A DNA stretch of 64,000 bases, from contig NZ_CP054919.1 in the NCBI RefSeq assembly GCF_013364235.1, forward strand, positions 7,799,603 to 7,863,602, given 5' to 3'. The position numbers and the translations under genes are program-made. The notes under the pieces are model-generated. The model was not told the DNA's origin. It did not search any database and was given only the letters and a program-made list of their open reading frames with translations. Shown piece after piece: positions 8,178 to 15,665 of the stretch (the first letter of the stretch is position 1; the number at the start of each line of letters is the position of its first letter). The DNA is from Kitasatospora sp. NA04385 (GTDB taxonomy: Bacteria > Actinomycetota > Actinomycetes > Streptomycetales > Streptomycetaceae).

Positions 8178-8536
8178 GGCGTCCACCCCGTTCCGCCCGT
8201 TCCGCCCGTTCTGCCTGTTCCGTCGGTCCGGTCGGTCCCGTTCTGGTCCGGGCGGGCCGCGTCGCGCAGTGTCCGCAGGCGCAGCCGGTACTCGTCGGGG
8301 TCGATCTCGCCGCGGGCCAGGCGCTCGGCGAGCAACTGCTCGGGACCGGGCCGCTGTTCGGGCCCGGGACGGTGCTCGGGCGCGCGCCATTCGGGCGGGT
8401 GCCGGTCCGCGGACCGTCCCGCGCAGCGGAACAGCACCACGGCCGCGGCGACCAGCAGGCCCAGGAGCAGCAGGGTGGCGAACAGCATCAGCCCGGCGCC
8501 CCAGCCGCTCATACCGTGGTCGTTCCAGTACCTCAT
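8174..8536 (-). CDS. Small membrane protein with C-terminal SHOCT domain
   Basis: A 120-residue protein with one N-terminal transmembrane helix (about residues 14-36), a proline/glutamate-rich linker, and a SHOCT motif (LAERLARGEIDPDEYRLRLR). It ends in a low-complexity threonine/glycine tail encoded by short DNA repeats. SHOCT domains are short oligomerisation or tethering modules of uncertain role. The ATG at 8536 has GGGAGG five bases upstream and is preferred over the GTG one codon earlier. It is the first gene of a two-gene operon with the nitroreductase, and a candidate DevR box lies 78 bp upstream. Confidence 0.75.
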   Translation of the reverse strand: MRYWNDHGMSGWGAGLMLFATLLLLGLLVAAAVVLFRCAGRSADRHPPEWRAPEHRPGPEQRPGPEQLLAERLARGEIDPDEYRLRLRTLRDAARPDQNGTDRTDGTGRTGGTGGTGWTP

Positions 8537-8613
8537 CACGGCCTCCCGGGCCGGTGGGCGCCGGTCCGGCGCCCCTCACCCTCCACGGTGCGCCGGGGGA
8601 GCGGCGCCGGGCT

Positions 8614-8629
8614 TGGGCCGAGTGGCCCC
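8614..8629. promoter_or_regulatory. Candidate DevR/DosR-type box before SHOCT-nitroreductase operon
   Basis: TGGGCC-GAGT-GGCCCC is an inverted repeat with a 4-bp centre, 78 bp upstream of the operon start at 8536. It differs from the GGGRCC-N4-GGYCCY pattern only at its first base. Confidence 0.5.
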
Positions 8630-8649
8630 CTCCGGCCGTCCGGTCGGGT

Positions 8650-9342
8650 TCAGTGCGGCCGGGCCGCGCGGTGCTCGTCCTCGGCGTGCGCGGCCAGCAC
8701 CGCCGCCTGGAGCCGGCGTTCCACGCCGAGCTTGCCGAGCATCCGGGAGATGTGGTTCTTGACGGTCTTCTCCGAGAGGTACAGCTCGTGCCCGATCTCG
8801 CGGTTGGTCTTCCCCTCGCCGATCAGCGCGAGGATCTCCCGCTCGCGCGGGGTCAGCCGGGCCAGCGCCGCCTCCGCGTCGTTCTCCTCGTGCCCGCGCA
8901 GGCTCTCCATCAGCTTGCGGGTGGTGGCCGGGTCGAGCATCGACTGCCCGGCGGCCACCGTGCGCACCGCGGTGACCAGGTCGGCGCCCTTGACCTGCTT
9001 GAGCACGTACCCGGCGGCCCCGGCCATGATCGCGTCCAGCAGGGCGTCGTCATCGTCGAAGGAGGTCAGCATCAGGCAGGCCAGCTCCGGCAGGCGGTCC
9101 CGCAGCTCCCGGCAGACCGTCACGCCGTCGCCGTCCGGCAGCCGCACGTCCAGCAGCGCGACCCGGGGGCGCAGGGCGGGGACGCGGGCCAGGGCCTGCG
9201 CGCAGCTGTCCGCCTCGCCGACCACCTCGATGCCGGGCTCCGCCTCCAGCAGGTCCTTCACCCCGCGCCGGACCACCTCGTGGTCGTCGAGCAGGAACAC
9301 CGTCACGGGCGGTCCGGCCTCGCCGGACTCGGTCTCGGCCAT
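8650..9342 (-). CDS. DevR/DosR-like LuxR-family response regulator
   Basis: A 230-residue two-domain regulator. The receiver domain (residues about 13-130) has the acidic pocket LLDDHE, the phosphoacceptor aspartate in LLDVRLPDGDG, the conserved Thr in MLTSF and a lysine in VLKQVKG. The output domain is a NarL/LuxR helix-turn-helix (LTPREREILALIGEGKTNREIG...VKNHISRML). This architecture and the SEKTVKNH region are those of DosR/DevR, which is activated by DosS-type kinases under hypoxia or NO. The ATG at 9342 has GGGAG upstream. It is divergent from the universal stress gene at 9615, and the 272-bp gap contains one candidate box at 9518. It is the obvious partner for the kinase at 5361, although not adjacent to it. 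Confidence 0.87.
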   Translation of the reverse strand: MAETESGEAGPPVTVFLLDDHEVVRRGVKDLLEAEPGIEVVGEADSCAQALARVPALRPRVALLDVRLPDGDGVTVCRELRDRLPELACLMLTSFDDDDALLDAIMAGAAGYVLKQVKGADLVTAVRTVAAGQSMLDPATTRKLMESLRGHEENDAEAALARLTPREREILALIGEGKTNREIGHELYLSEKTVKNHISRMLGKLGVERRLQAAVLAAHAEDEHRAARPH

Positions 9343-9517
9343 GCGGACTCCCGGGGGACGTCGGATCCGGTCCCCTCCGATTCTGCCCGCCACCCGGCCG
9401 TCCGGCACGGCACCGGAACGGCGGCGGTGCGCACCCCGGACCCCGCTCCGACGTCCGGGCCGACGCCCGGGCCGCCGCCCGAGCCGGCGCCGGTGGGGCC
9501 CGGTGTCCCGTCCCGCC

Positions 9518-9533
9518 GGGGCCGGTCGGCCCT
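9518..9533. promoter_or_regulatory. Candidate DevR/DosR-type box in devR-like/usp intergenic region
   Basis: GGGGCC-GGTC-GGCCCT fits the shared inverted-repeat pattern at every defined position. It ends 81 bp before the universal stress protein start at 9615, and could also affect the divergent response regulator gene. Confidence 0.55.
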
Positions 9534-9614
9534 CGCCCGTTGCGGCGCGCACCCCTACCGTGGGAGGTGATCCGGCCGTCACCGGACAACGGCCGCCGCA
9601 GCGGTGGAGGCGCC

Positions 9615-10505
9615 ATGACCCCGCTCACCGGACCCCGCCCGATCGTGCTGGGCGTCGACGCCCGCCAGGTCAGCCCCGTGGTGGTCGGCTGGGCCGCGGA
9701 CGAGGCCGAACGGCGCGGACTGCCGCTGCGCCTGGTGCACGCCGTCCCCGACGAGCCCCGGGACCGGCGCGGCGACGGCGCCGGGTACCTGCAGTCCCTG
9801 CGCGCGGCCGGGGCGGCCGCGCTGGAGAAGGCCGAGGGCATGGTGGGCGAACGCCACCCCGGGCTGCACCCGCAGTCGGCCCTGCGCGACGGCAGCCCCG
9901 CCCCGCTGCTGTGCGCGGAGTCCGCCGGGGCCGCGCTGGTGGTGCTCGGCACCCGGCGGCTGGGCCGGCTGGCGGAGGTGCTGAGCCGCTACTCGGTGAC
10001 CGTGCCGGTCAGCGCCCAGGCGCACTGCCCGGTGGCCGTCGTGCGCGAGCCCGAACACACCACCGTGCAGCCGCCCTACGTGGTGGCCGGTGTCGACGGC
10101 TCCCCGGCCTGCGGGCCCGCGGTGCGCTTCGCCGCCGACCTGGCCGCCCGCCGGGGCGCCGCCCTGCGCGCCGTGTGGGTCCGGCGCACCCCCGTGCGGC
10201 CGTTCGAGCCGCTGGAGGACGAGGCCGAGGTCCGGCGGCGGCTGTTCGAGTCCACCGCGGGCTGCGCCGCCGACGAACCCGACCTCGACCTCACCCACGA
10301 GGTCGTCCCGGGCGACCCGGTCGAGGAACTCACCCGGATCTCCGCCCACGCGCTGGCCGTCGTGGTCGGACGCCACGGCCGGGGCGGTCTCACCGGCCTG
10401 CGGCTCGGCTCCGTTCCGCACGGCCTGATCCGCGGAGCGCCCTGCCCCGTGGCCACCGTCCCCGCCGGGCCCGGCGCCGACGAACCGCTGAACCGGGAGC
10501 GGTGA
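9615..10505 (+). CDS. Universal stress protein, two tandem Usp domains
   Basis: A 296-residue protein made of two Usp domains (about residues 8-148 and 160-286). The second carries the full ATP-binding pattern G-x2-G-x9-G-S (GRHGRGGLTGLRLGS), while the first is degenerate at the same place (GTRRLGRLAEVLSRYS). Tandem Usp proteins of this kind are hallmark members of the mycobacterial and Streptomyces dormancy regulons, where they bind ATP and affect survival under low oxygen. The ATG at 9615 has GGTGGAGG four bases upstream. It is transcribed divergently from the response regulator gene. Confidence 0.88.
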   Translation: MTPLTGPRPIVLGVDARQVSPVVVGWAADEAERRGLPLRLVHAVPDEPRDRRGDGAGYLQSLRAAGAAALEKAEGMVGERHPGLHPQSALRDGSPAPLLCAESAGAALVVLGTRRLGRLAEVLSRYSVTVPVSAQAHCPVAVVREPEHTTVQPPYVVAGVDGSPACGPAVRFAADLAARRGAALRAVWVRRTPVRPFEPLEDEAEVRRRLFESTAGCAADEPDLDLTHEVVPGDPVEELTRISAHALAVVVGRHGRGGLTGLRLGSVPHGLIRGAPCPVATVPAGPGADEPLNRER

Positions 10506-10643
10506 ACGGGCGGGGCGCGCCGTGGTGGTCGACGAGAGCTCGTACGGCGACACCGGACAGGCGGCGGCCCCACCCACGTCCACCTGCTCCGGCCGGTGCT
10601 CCCGGTTCCGTCCGCGGTCCGACGGCGGGACGCGCGCCCGCCT

Positions 10644-10682
10644 CCTCCGTCCTGCGCCTCCGTCCTGCGCCTCCGTCCTGCG
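10644..10682 (+). repeat. 13-bp tandem repeat, three copies
   Basis: CCTCCGTCCTGCG is repeated three times exactly. It lies in the 278-bp stretch between the universal stress gene and the glutaminase, which otherwise shows no gene. Confidence 0.85.
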
Positions 10683-10783
10683 CCCCCGGGCGGGGGCCGG
10701 GCGGCGAGGGCAGGATGAGTCCGCGAGCCACACGAAGCACACGAGGGCCCCGGGCAGCCGGGGGCGGCAGCGGGAGGCACCGG

Positions 10784-11815
10784 TTGGAGAGCGTGATCCA
10801 CGACTCCGGGGACATCGTCGACGCCCGGACGGCCCAGCAGGCCGTCTCCACCGGGCGGCTCCCCCCGGAGGAGGCCGTGCGGTCGACCCTGGCGCGGGTG
10901 CACCGGCGCTTCCAGGACGACCGCGGGGGACGGGTGGCCGACTACATCCCCGTGCTGGCCGAGGCCGACCCGGAGCTGTTCGGCATCGCCCTCGCCCACG
11001 TGGGCGGCAGCGTCCACGCGGTGGGCGACGCGGAGCACCTGTTCTCGATCCAGTCGGTCTCGAAGGCGTTCGTGTTCGCCCTGGTCGACCAGGAGCTCGG
11101 CCACCACACCGTCCGCCGGCGGGTCGGCGTCAACAGCACCGGCCTACCGTTCAACTCGGTGCTGGCCGTCGAGCTCAACCACGGCAGCCCGATGAACCCG
11201 ATGGTCAACGCCGGGGCCCTCGCCACCACGGCGCTCGTCCCGGGCGGCTCGCCCGAGGAGTGCTGGGAGTTCGTCCGCGACGGCCTCTCCCGCTTCGCCG
11301 GCCGGGAACTCGCCCTGGACGGACGGGTGTACGCCTCGGAGGCGGCCACCAACCAGCGCAACGAGTCGATCGCCCGCCTGCTGGACAGTTACGGCGCCCT
11401 CGCCCGCGACCCGGTCGCCACCACCGACCTCTACACCCGCCAGTGCTCGTTGGCGGTCTGCGTCCGCGACCTCGCGGTGATGGGCGCGACCCTGGCCAAC
11501 GGCGGCGTCAACCCGGTCACCGGCGAGCGGGTGGTCGGCGCCGGGGTCTGCCGCGACACCCTCGCCGCCCTGGCCACCGCCGGCCTGTACGAGCGCAGCG
11601 GCGACTGGCTCTACGAGGTCGGGATGCCCGGCAAGAGCGGCGTCTCCGGCGGCATCGTCACCGTCGCCCCGGGCAAGGGCTCCATCGCGGTGTTCTCCCC
11701 CCGACTGGACGCCGCGGGCAACAGCGTCCGCGGCCAGCGCGTCACCCACCACCTCTCCGGCGCCCTCGGCCTCGACCTCTTCGCCTCCACCGCGTACCAG
11801 GGCACCGCACGCTGA
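10784..11815 (+). CDS. glsA: Glutaminase (GlsA family)
   Basis: Hydrolyses L-glutamine to glutamate and ammonia. The fold is serine beta-lactamase-like: the SxxK motif is SVSK in FSIQSVSKAF, followed by TGLPFNS, the NPMVNAGA block, a NQRN segment and the KSG motif in GMPGKSGVSGG, all diagnostic of the family. Three in-frame starts exist. The TTG at 10784 has GGGAGG six bases upstream and begins LESV; the ATG at 10715 would add 23 residues of unconvincing arginine/glycine-rich sequence; a GTG lies at 10793. I prefer 10784. The gene is monocistronic and converges on snpA with a shared hairpin after it. Confidence 0.88.
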   Translation: MESVIHDSGDIVDARTAQQAVSTGRLPPEEAVRSTLARVHRRFQDDRGGRVADYIPVLAEADPELFGIALAHVGGSVHAVGDAEHLFSIQSVSKAFVFALVDQELGHHTVRRRVGVNSTGLPFNSVLAVELNHGSPMNPMVNAGALATTALVPGGSPEECWEFVRDGLSRFAGRELALDGRVYASEAATNQRNESIARLLDSYGALARDPVATTDLYTRQCSLAVCVRDLAVMGATLANGGVNPVTGERVVGAGVCRDTLAALATAGLYERSGDWLYEVGMPGKSGVSGGIVTVAPGKGSIAVFSPRLDAAGNSVRGQRVTHHLSGALGLDLFASTAYQGTAR

Positions 11816-11860
11816 ACACCGGCCCCGGTGCCCGGCGCCCGGTGCCCGGTGAGCGCGCCA

Positions 11861-11909
11861 CGCCGCGCTTCCCCCGCCACCGGGGGCGGACGGCGGGGGA
11901 AGCGCGGCG
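11861..11909. terminator. Long hairpin between convergent glsA and snpA
   Basis: Two perfectly complementary 18-base arms (11861-11878 and 11892-11909, beginning CGCCGCGCTTCC) flank a 13-base loop. It lies between two convergent genes and fits a bidirectional terminator. No U-tract follows, as is common in high-GC actinobacteria. Confidence 0.75.
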
Positions 11910-11983
11910 CGGTGGCCGGACGGCGGCCCGGCCCGGGGGCGTTCCGAGCCGGGCGAGGGTCAGCCGTCCCGGGGACGGGCGGG

Positions 11984-12625
11984 TCAGCCGACGGCGGCGA
12001 GGCCGTATGCCCAGAGGCTGTTGACCCGGCTCCGCTCGGTGGTGTTCGGGTACGGGTTGGTGCACGAGGTGCCGGGCCCGCCGCCGGACATCAGCTCGCT
12101 GCACGGGCCGGAGTAGTGGTCGGGCAGGCCGAGCACGTGGCCGGTCTCGTGCGCGATGACGCGCAGCGAGCTGTACTGCCGGTTCTGCGCGTAGTCGAGG
12201 AAGATGTAGCCGCGGCCGTGGCCGTCGGTGGAGGCGTAGGAGCCGCGGGAGTCGTTGCCCTCGTAGTAGCGGAAGTCGGCGTTGGTGCCGGAGCGGAGCT
12301 GGACGTTGCTCACCGAGGAGTTCCAGATCTGCGCGCTCTGCGAGATGGTGGTCCGGAAGGACGGGGCTTGGCTGGCGTCGTAGGTGACGGCCACGGTCAG
12401 CAGGTAGGGGTTGGCGGCCTGCTTGGCCCGGGCCGACTTCATCACGGCCTCGTAGAACGCCTTGTTGCCGGCGTCCTCGGCGGAGTTGGCGGCGATGCCC
12501 GCGGACGGGGTGTAGCCCCGGGTGGTGGCGGCGGGGGCGGTGGTGGCCGCGGCGGGCACGGCGGCGGTGCCGGCCGCGAGGACCAGCCCGAGGGCGGCGG
12601 CGAGCACGGTCATGGAGCGGTTCAT
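11984..12625 (-). CDS. snpA: Snapalysin, secreted small neutral metalloprotease (M7)
   Basis: A 213-residue preproenzyme: a Sec signal peptide (residues 1-27, ending AAAT/APA), a short propeptide, and a mature domain with the zinc motif HETGHVLGLPDH followed by the methionine-turn region CSELMSGG. The HExxHxxGxxD arrangement and the size are diagnostic of the Streptomyces small neutral protease, the smallest metzincin, which cleaves at aromatic residues. Two cysteines (GPC and TSC) could form the family's disulfide. The gene is divergent from a LysR regulator, the classical snpA/snpR arrangement in which the regulator activates protease expression. The ATG at 12625 has GGAG upstream. Confidence 0.93.
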   Translation of the reverse strand: MNRSMTVLAAALGLVLAAGTAAVPAAATTAPAATTRGYTPSAGIAANSAEDAGNKAFYEAVMKSARAKQAANPYLLTVAVTYDASQAPSFRTTISQSAQIWNSSVSNVQLRSGTNADFRYYEGNDSRGSYASTDGHGRGYIFLDYAQNRQYSSLRVIAHETGHVLGLPDHYSGPCSELMSGGGPGTSCTNPYPNTTERSRVNSLWAYGLAAVG

Positions 12626-12739
12626 GTGGGGACTCCATTTCGCGGGTCCCGGAGCCGTGGGGAGGCAGTCCGGGACGCGGTGACGAGGTGTTGCACCGAG
12701 CTTGGGGCAGGGCGGGCGGGGCGCGGAGATGGCAACCGG

Positions 12740-12765
12740 CGATAGCCCGGTCCGATAGTCCGGTA
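12740..12765 (+). promoter_or_regulatory. Tandem 13-bp repeats, candidate LysR operator for snpA
   Basis: CGATAGCCCGGTC (12740-12752) is followed directly by CGATAGTCCGGTA (12753-12765), 11 of 13 identical. The pair sits in the 239-bp gap between snpA and its divergent LysR gene, about 115 bp from the snpA start. Head-to-tail repeats here would fit regulator binding, but that is inference. Confidence 0.45.
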
Positions 12766-12829
12766 CCCGGGCGCAGCAGGCGGGTTGACGATCCGGTTTG
12801 ACGGACCGTGAGCCTTTCTTGACATGCTC

Positions 12830-12858
12830 TTGGCAGATCGGGGGTGCCTGGTTATGCT
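12830..12858 (+). promoter_or_regulatory. Promoter of the LysR gene (leaderless)
   Basis: TTGGCA (12830-12835) and TATGCT (12853-12858) are separated by 17 bp, a good sigma-70-type promoter. The ATG at 12865 follows the -10 element by six bases, so transcription and translation should begin together. Confidence 0.6.
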
Positions 12859-12864
12859 CCCGTG

Positions 12865-13848
12865 ATGGAGCTCGACGTCCGACACCTGCGGGTGCTGTGC
12901 GCCATCGCGGACACCGGCAGCGTCCGGAAGGCCGCCCGTCGGCTCGGCCTGGCCCAGCCCTCGCTCACCACCCAGCTGCACCGCATCGAACGGACCATCG
13001 GCGGACGGCTGTTCACCCGCGAACGCACCGGCAGCCGCCCCACCGCCCTCGGCCACTGGGTGCTCTCCCGCGCCCGGCCGGTGATCACCGAGATGGACGC
13101 CCTCGTCGCCGCCGCCCGCGCCGAGGCCGCCGGGCCCGGCCGCCGGCTGCGGATCGGCAGCGTCGGCAGCCGCGCGGTGGCCGCCTGGCTGCGCCGCGTC
13201 CACGACCGGCTCCCGGAGACCGACACCACCATCCACATCGACATCTCGGCGATCGCCCTGCTGCACCTGGTCGCCGCCGAACAGCTCGACACCGCCTTCG
13301 TCCACGAGAGCGAGGGCTTCCCGCTGCACGTTCCGGCCGGCACCGAACAGCGGGTACTGGTCGCCCGCGAACCCCAGTTCGTCGCCCTCGCCGCGACCCA
13401 CCCCGCGGCCGGCCGACCGGTCGTCAGCCTCGCCGACCTCGCCCGCGACACCTGGATGGTCGACCCGACCGCCGACCACGAGTACGCCGCGCTGCGCCGG
13501 GTCTTCGCCGAGGCCGGGCTCGACCCGCGCGTCATCCAGGTCCGGGACAACGCCACCGCCGCCGAACTCGTCGCCTCCGGCGAAGCCGTCCGCCCCTGCC
13601 AGCCCACCTCGCCGCCCGGCCCCGGCACCGTCCTGCGCCCCGTCCACGGCGACCCGCTCGCCGTCCGGCTGCTGCTCACCTGGCGCCCCGACACCGTCGG
13701 CGGCCCGGCACTCGACGGCCTCTGGGCCGACCTCTGCCACGCCTACCTCGACCTGGCCGGCGCCAACCCCGCCTACCGGGCCTGGCTGCGCCGCCACAAC
13801 CGCCCCCTGCACACCCTCCTCGCACCGGCCGGACCGCCGCCGCCCTGA
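12865..13848 (+). CDS. LysR-family regulator, probable activator of snapalysin
   Basis: A 327-residue LysR-type regulator with the N-terminal winged helix-turn-helix (residues about 5-62: LRVLCAIADTGSVRKAARRL, then LTTQLHRIE) and a C-terminal LysR substrate-binding domain. Divergent pairing with snpA matches the known snpR/mprR regulators that activate the adjacent small neutral protease. The ATG at 12865 is chosen because an extended -10 element ends six bases upstream; a GTG at 12862 is possible. A tandem repeat before snpA is a candidate target. Regulator identity is inferred from context rather than from a unique motif. Confidence 0.85.
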   Translation: MELDVRHLRVLCAIADTGSVRKAARRLGLAQPSLTTQLHRIERTIGGRLFTRERTGSRPTALGHWVLSRARPVITEMDALVAAARAEAAGPGRRLRIGSVGSRAVAAWLRRVHDRLPETDTTIHIDISAIALLHLVAAEQLDTAFVHESEGFPLHVPAGTEQRVLVAREPQFVALAATHPAAGRPVVSLADLARDTWMVDPTADHEYAALRRVFAEAGLDPRVIQVRDNATAAELVASGEAVRPCQPTSPPGPGTVLRPVHGDPLAVRLLLTWRPDTVGGPALDGLWADLCHAYLDLAGANPAYRAWLRRHNRPLHTLLAPAGPPPP

Positions 13849-13863
13849 CGCCCGTTCCCGCCC

Positions 13864-13923
13864 GGCTCGGATTCGCCCGGCTCGGATTCGCCCGGCTCGG
13901 ATTCGGCTGGCTCGGATTCGGCC
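13864..13923 (+). repeat. 15-bp tandem repeat, four copies
   Basis: GGCTCGGATTCGCCC occurs twice exactly, with two further copies diverging by a few bases, starting 15 bp after the LysR stop codon. It marks the beginning of a roughly 920-bp stretch (13849-14768) with only doubtful small genes on the opposite strand. Confidence 0.85.
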
Positions 13924-14080
13924 GGAGGAGGCCGCGGGCGCGCGAGGAGGCTGGGCGGCTCCGGCCCGCCCGGCGGACCCAACTCGTTCGGCCGGTGGCG
14001 GACTTGACGCCGGGTGCCGACCCCGGTTCCCTCCCGCCCGGCGCACCGGAGGCCCCCGCCCATCGACGTGGGTCGGGAGG

Positions 14081-14245
14081 TCAACCGTCGAGGTTTTGTC
14101 GGAGCGGGTCGTCGCGGCGGTCGTCCGCGGCCACCGACAGCGAGTCCGCGACGGCGCCCCCACCTGCTACCACCAGCTCCGACCGTGCTGCGACCTCCTG
14201 CGAGAGCGTCAGGTCGCCCCGGTCGAGCGGGACGACCGCAGCCAC
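14081..14245 (-). CDS. Possible 54-residue protein or gene remnant
   Basis: The minus-strand frame from GTG 14245 encodes a peptide that looks protein-like (VAAVVPLDRGDLTLSQEVAA, then ARSELVVAGGGAVADSLSVA), with alternating hydrophobic and charged residues unlike the neighbouring non-coding frames. A TAA stop (14255-14257) lies three codons before the start, and the preceding fragment (14248-14340) is in another frame. It may be the 3' part of a gene broken by a frameshift. No family is recognised. Confidence 0.3.
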   Translation of the reverse strand: MAAVVPLDRGDLTLSQEVAARSELVVAGGGAVADSLSVAADDRRDDPLRQNLDG

Positions 14246-14247
14246 TA

Positions 14248-14340
14248 CGGCCCGTTAACTCCCGGACGAGGTCCGGTCCCAGGTACCAGGCGTCGTCGGC
14301 CACGGAGTGCATCGCGGTGATCGCGTAGTCGCGGCCGGGG
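14248..14340 (-). pseudogene. Short coding-like fragment, no start or stop of its own
   Basis: On the minus strand this segment encodes a protein-like run containing DYAITAMHSVADDAWYLGPD and LVREL. Past 14248 the same frame turns into arginine/proline-rich sequence. It lies between the small gene at 14356-14547 and the fragment at 14081-14245, so the three may be pieces of a decayed locus. Family unknown. Confidence 0.3.
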
Positions 14341-14355
14341 GCGTGAGCATCGTTG

Positions 14356-14547
14356 TCAGGAATTCGGGGCGATCGGCGGTGTGGTGCGGACCTCGTCGTC
14401 CCAGGGGGTGACGCCCTCGCTCGGATGCTGCTCGACAGTCCCCTCGCCCTGCCGGTACCGCAGGTACAGGTACTGACCCGTGGTCGGGTCCCACTGCGAC
14501 GGGTGGTCGGCGGAGCGCCGTGCCCGGCAGGAGGGCTTCTGGGGCAA
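14356..14547 (-). CDS. Small Streptomyces hypothetical protein (QWDPTTGQYLYLRYR type)
   Basis: The 63-residue product has a CRAR..ADHPSQWD start and a QYLYLRYRQGEGTVEQHP core. I recall similar small conserved proteins of unknown function from Streptomyces genomes, often next to helix-turn-helix genes of mobile or variable regions. The ATG at 14547 follows a GGGC-rich stretch without a strong ribosome site. The downstream fragments appear degraded, so this gene may itself be a remnant. Confidence 0.5.
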   Translation of the reverse strand: MPQKPSCRARRSADHPSQWDPTTGQYLYLRYRQGEGTVEQHPSEGVTPWDDEVRTTPPIAPNS

Positions 14548-14675
14548 GGTGGTGAGGACGAGTCGGTCGGCACCGGGCTGTGCTACGGCTGGATCTCCGG
14601 GTAGCGCCGCTCGCCCGGCCGGTTGCCCGGCCTGGGACGGTCGGCCGCCGGGGCGGGACTCCCGGGCCGGGGCGG

Positions 14676-14691
14676 GGGACCAACGGGCCCT
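14676..14691. promoter_or_regulatory. Candidate DevR/DosR-type box before universal stress gene
   Basis: GGGACC-AACG-GGCCCT fits the shared GGGRCC-N4-GGYCCY pattern at every defined position. It ends 77 bp before the start codon at 14769. Confidence 0.55.
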
Positions 14692-14768
14692 GCCGGGGTG
14701 GTCGTTCGGAGCCGCAGCATGGCAGTGGGGCGGGACACCGGGTCACCGCCGGACGGGAGGGAACGGTC

Positions 14769-15632
14769 ATGGCCCACGCCATCGTCACCGGGTTCGACGG
14801 ATCGGCGCGCTCGGAGGCCGCGGTCGGCTGGGCCGCCGCCGAGGCGGCCCTGCGGGGCGTGCCGCTGCGCGTCGTCCACGCCTGGCCCTGGCTCGGCACG
14901 GCCCGGGCCGACCGGCCCGCCGCGGTCGCACCCCGCCACAGCGCCCTGCCGGAACTGGACGAGCTCGCCGAGCGGCTGCGCCAGGTCCACCCCGGGCTGG
15001 ACGTGGTCACCGAGGCGGTGGCCGACGACCCCGCCGACGCGCTGCTCGCCCGCGCCACCGACCACCGGCTCGTGGTGCTGGGCTCGCGCGGCCTCGGCGG
15101 CTTCGCCGGCCTGCTGGTGGGCTCCGTCGGCCTGGCCGTCGCCGCCCGCAGCGCCGTCCCGGTGGTCCTGGTCCGCGACGGCGCGCCCGCCGCCCCCGCC
15201 GACGGCGGCCGCCGCCCCGAGGTCGTCGTCGGCGTGGCGGGCGAGTCCGCCCCGGCGGTCCTGGAGTTCGCGTTCGCCGAGGCCGAGCGACGGGGTGCCC
15301 GGGTACGGGCGGTGCACGGTTGGGAGGCGGTCCCGTTCTGGACCGCGGCGGGCTGGGTGCCGCCGCAGGAGGACGTCGAACTCCGGGGCGCCGAGCTCAG
15401 GGACGAACTGGTCAAGGCGCTCGTCCCCGTCCGCTCGGCGCACCCCGGCGTCGAAGCGGTCGCCGAGACCAGGACCGGGGGCGCCGGGCACGCGCTGGTC
15501 GCCGCCTCGGCCGACGCGGACCTGGTCGTGGTCGGCCGCCGGGCGCACCGCCTCGGCCCCCGCCTGGGCGCGGTCGCCCACGCGGCGATCCACCACTGCG
15601 CCGCCCCCGTCGCCGTCGTCCCGCACGACTGA
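14769..15632 (+). CDS. Universal stress protein, two tandem Usp domains
   Basis: A 287-residue tandem Usp protein. The first domain (residues about 3-138) has the intact ATP-binding pattern GSRGLGGFAGLLVGS; the second (about 150-285) keeps the fold but has a variant loop (GRRAHRLGPRLGAV). This is the mirror image of the other Usp protein at 9615, where the second domain is the intact one. The ATG at 14769 has GGGAGG shortly upstream; a longer in-frame form from 14580 lacks any ribosome site and has a low-complexity extension. A candidate DevR box lies at 14676. It converges on the HTH-PPOX gene at 15666. Confidence 0.88.
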   Translation: MAHAIVTGFDGSARSEAAVGWAAAEAALRGVPLRVVHAWPWLGTARADRPAAVAPRHSALPELDELAERLRQVHPGLDVVTEAVADDPADALLARATDHRLVVLGSRGLGGFAGLLVGSVGLAVAARSAVPVVLVRDGAPAAPADGGRRPEVVVGVAGESAPAVLEFAFAEAERRGARVRAVHGWEAVPFWTAAGWVPPQEDVELRGAELRDELVKALVPVRSAHPGVEAVAETRTGGAGHALVAASADADLVVVGRRAHRLGPRLGAVAHAAIHHCAAPVAVVPHD

Positions 15633-15665
15633 CCGCCGTCGTCCCGCCGCCCGGCCGGTGCCGGT

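Noticed and set aside
10506..10783. Additional gene between the universal stress gene and the glutaminase
   Set aside because: Frames here are Pro/Arg-rich, contain a 13-bp tandem repeat, and have no ribosome site or homologous motif.
13864..13923. CRISPR-like array
   Set aside because: The 15-bp units are directly adjacent with no spacers and only four copies; this is a plain tandem repeat. The same holds for repeats at 1065, 2102, 7122, 10644 and 30291.
14904..14919. CGGGCC-GACC-GGCCCG, resembling the DevR-type box
   Set aside because: It is inside the coding region of the universal stress gene and lacks the outer G and pyrimidine of the intergenic sites; a chance match in GC-rich DNA is likely. 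A similar match at 15746-15761 (GGGGCC-CGCC-GGCCCA) is inside the HTH-PPOX gene.
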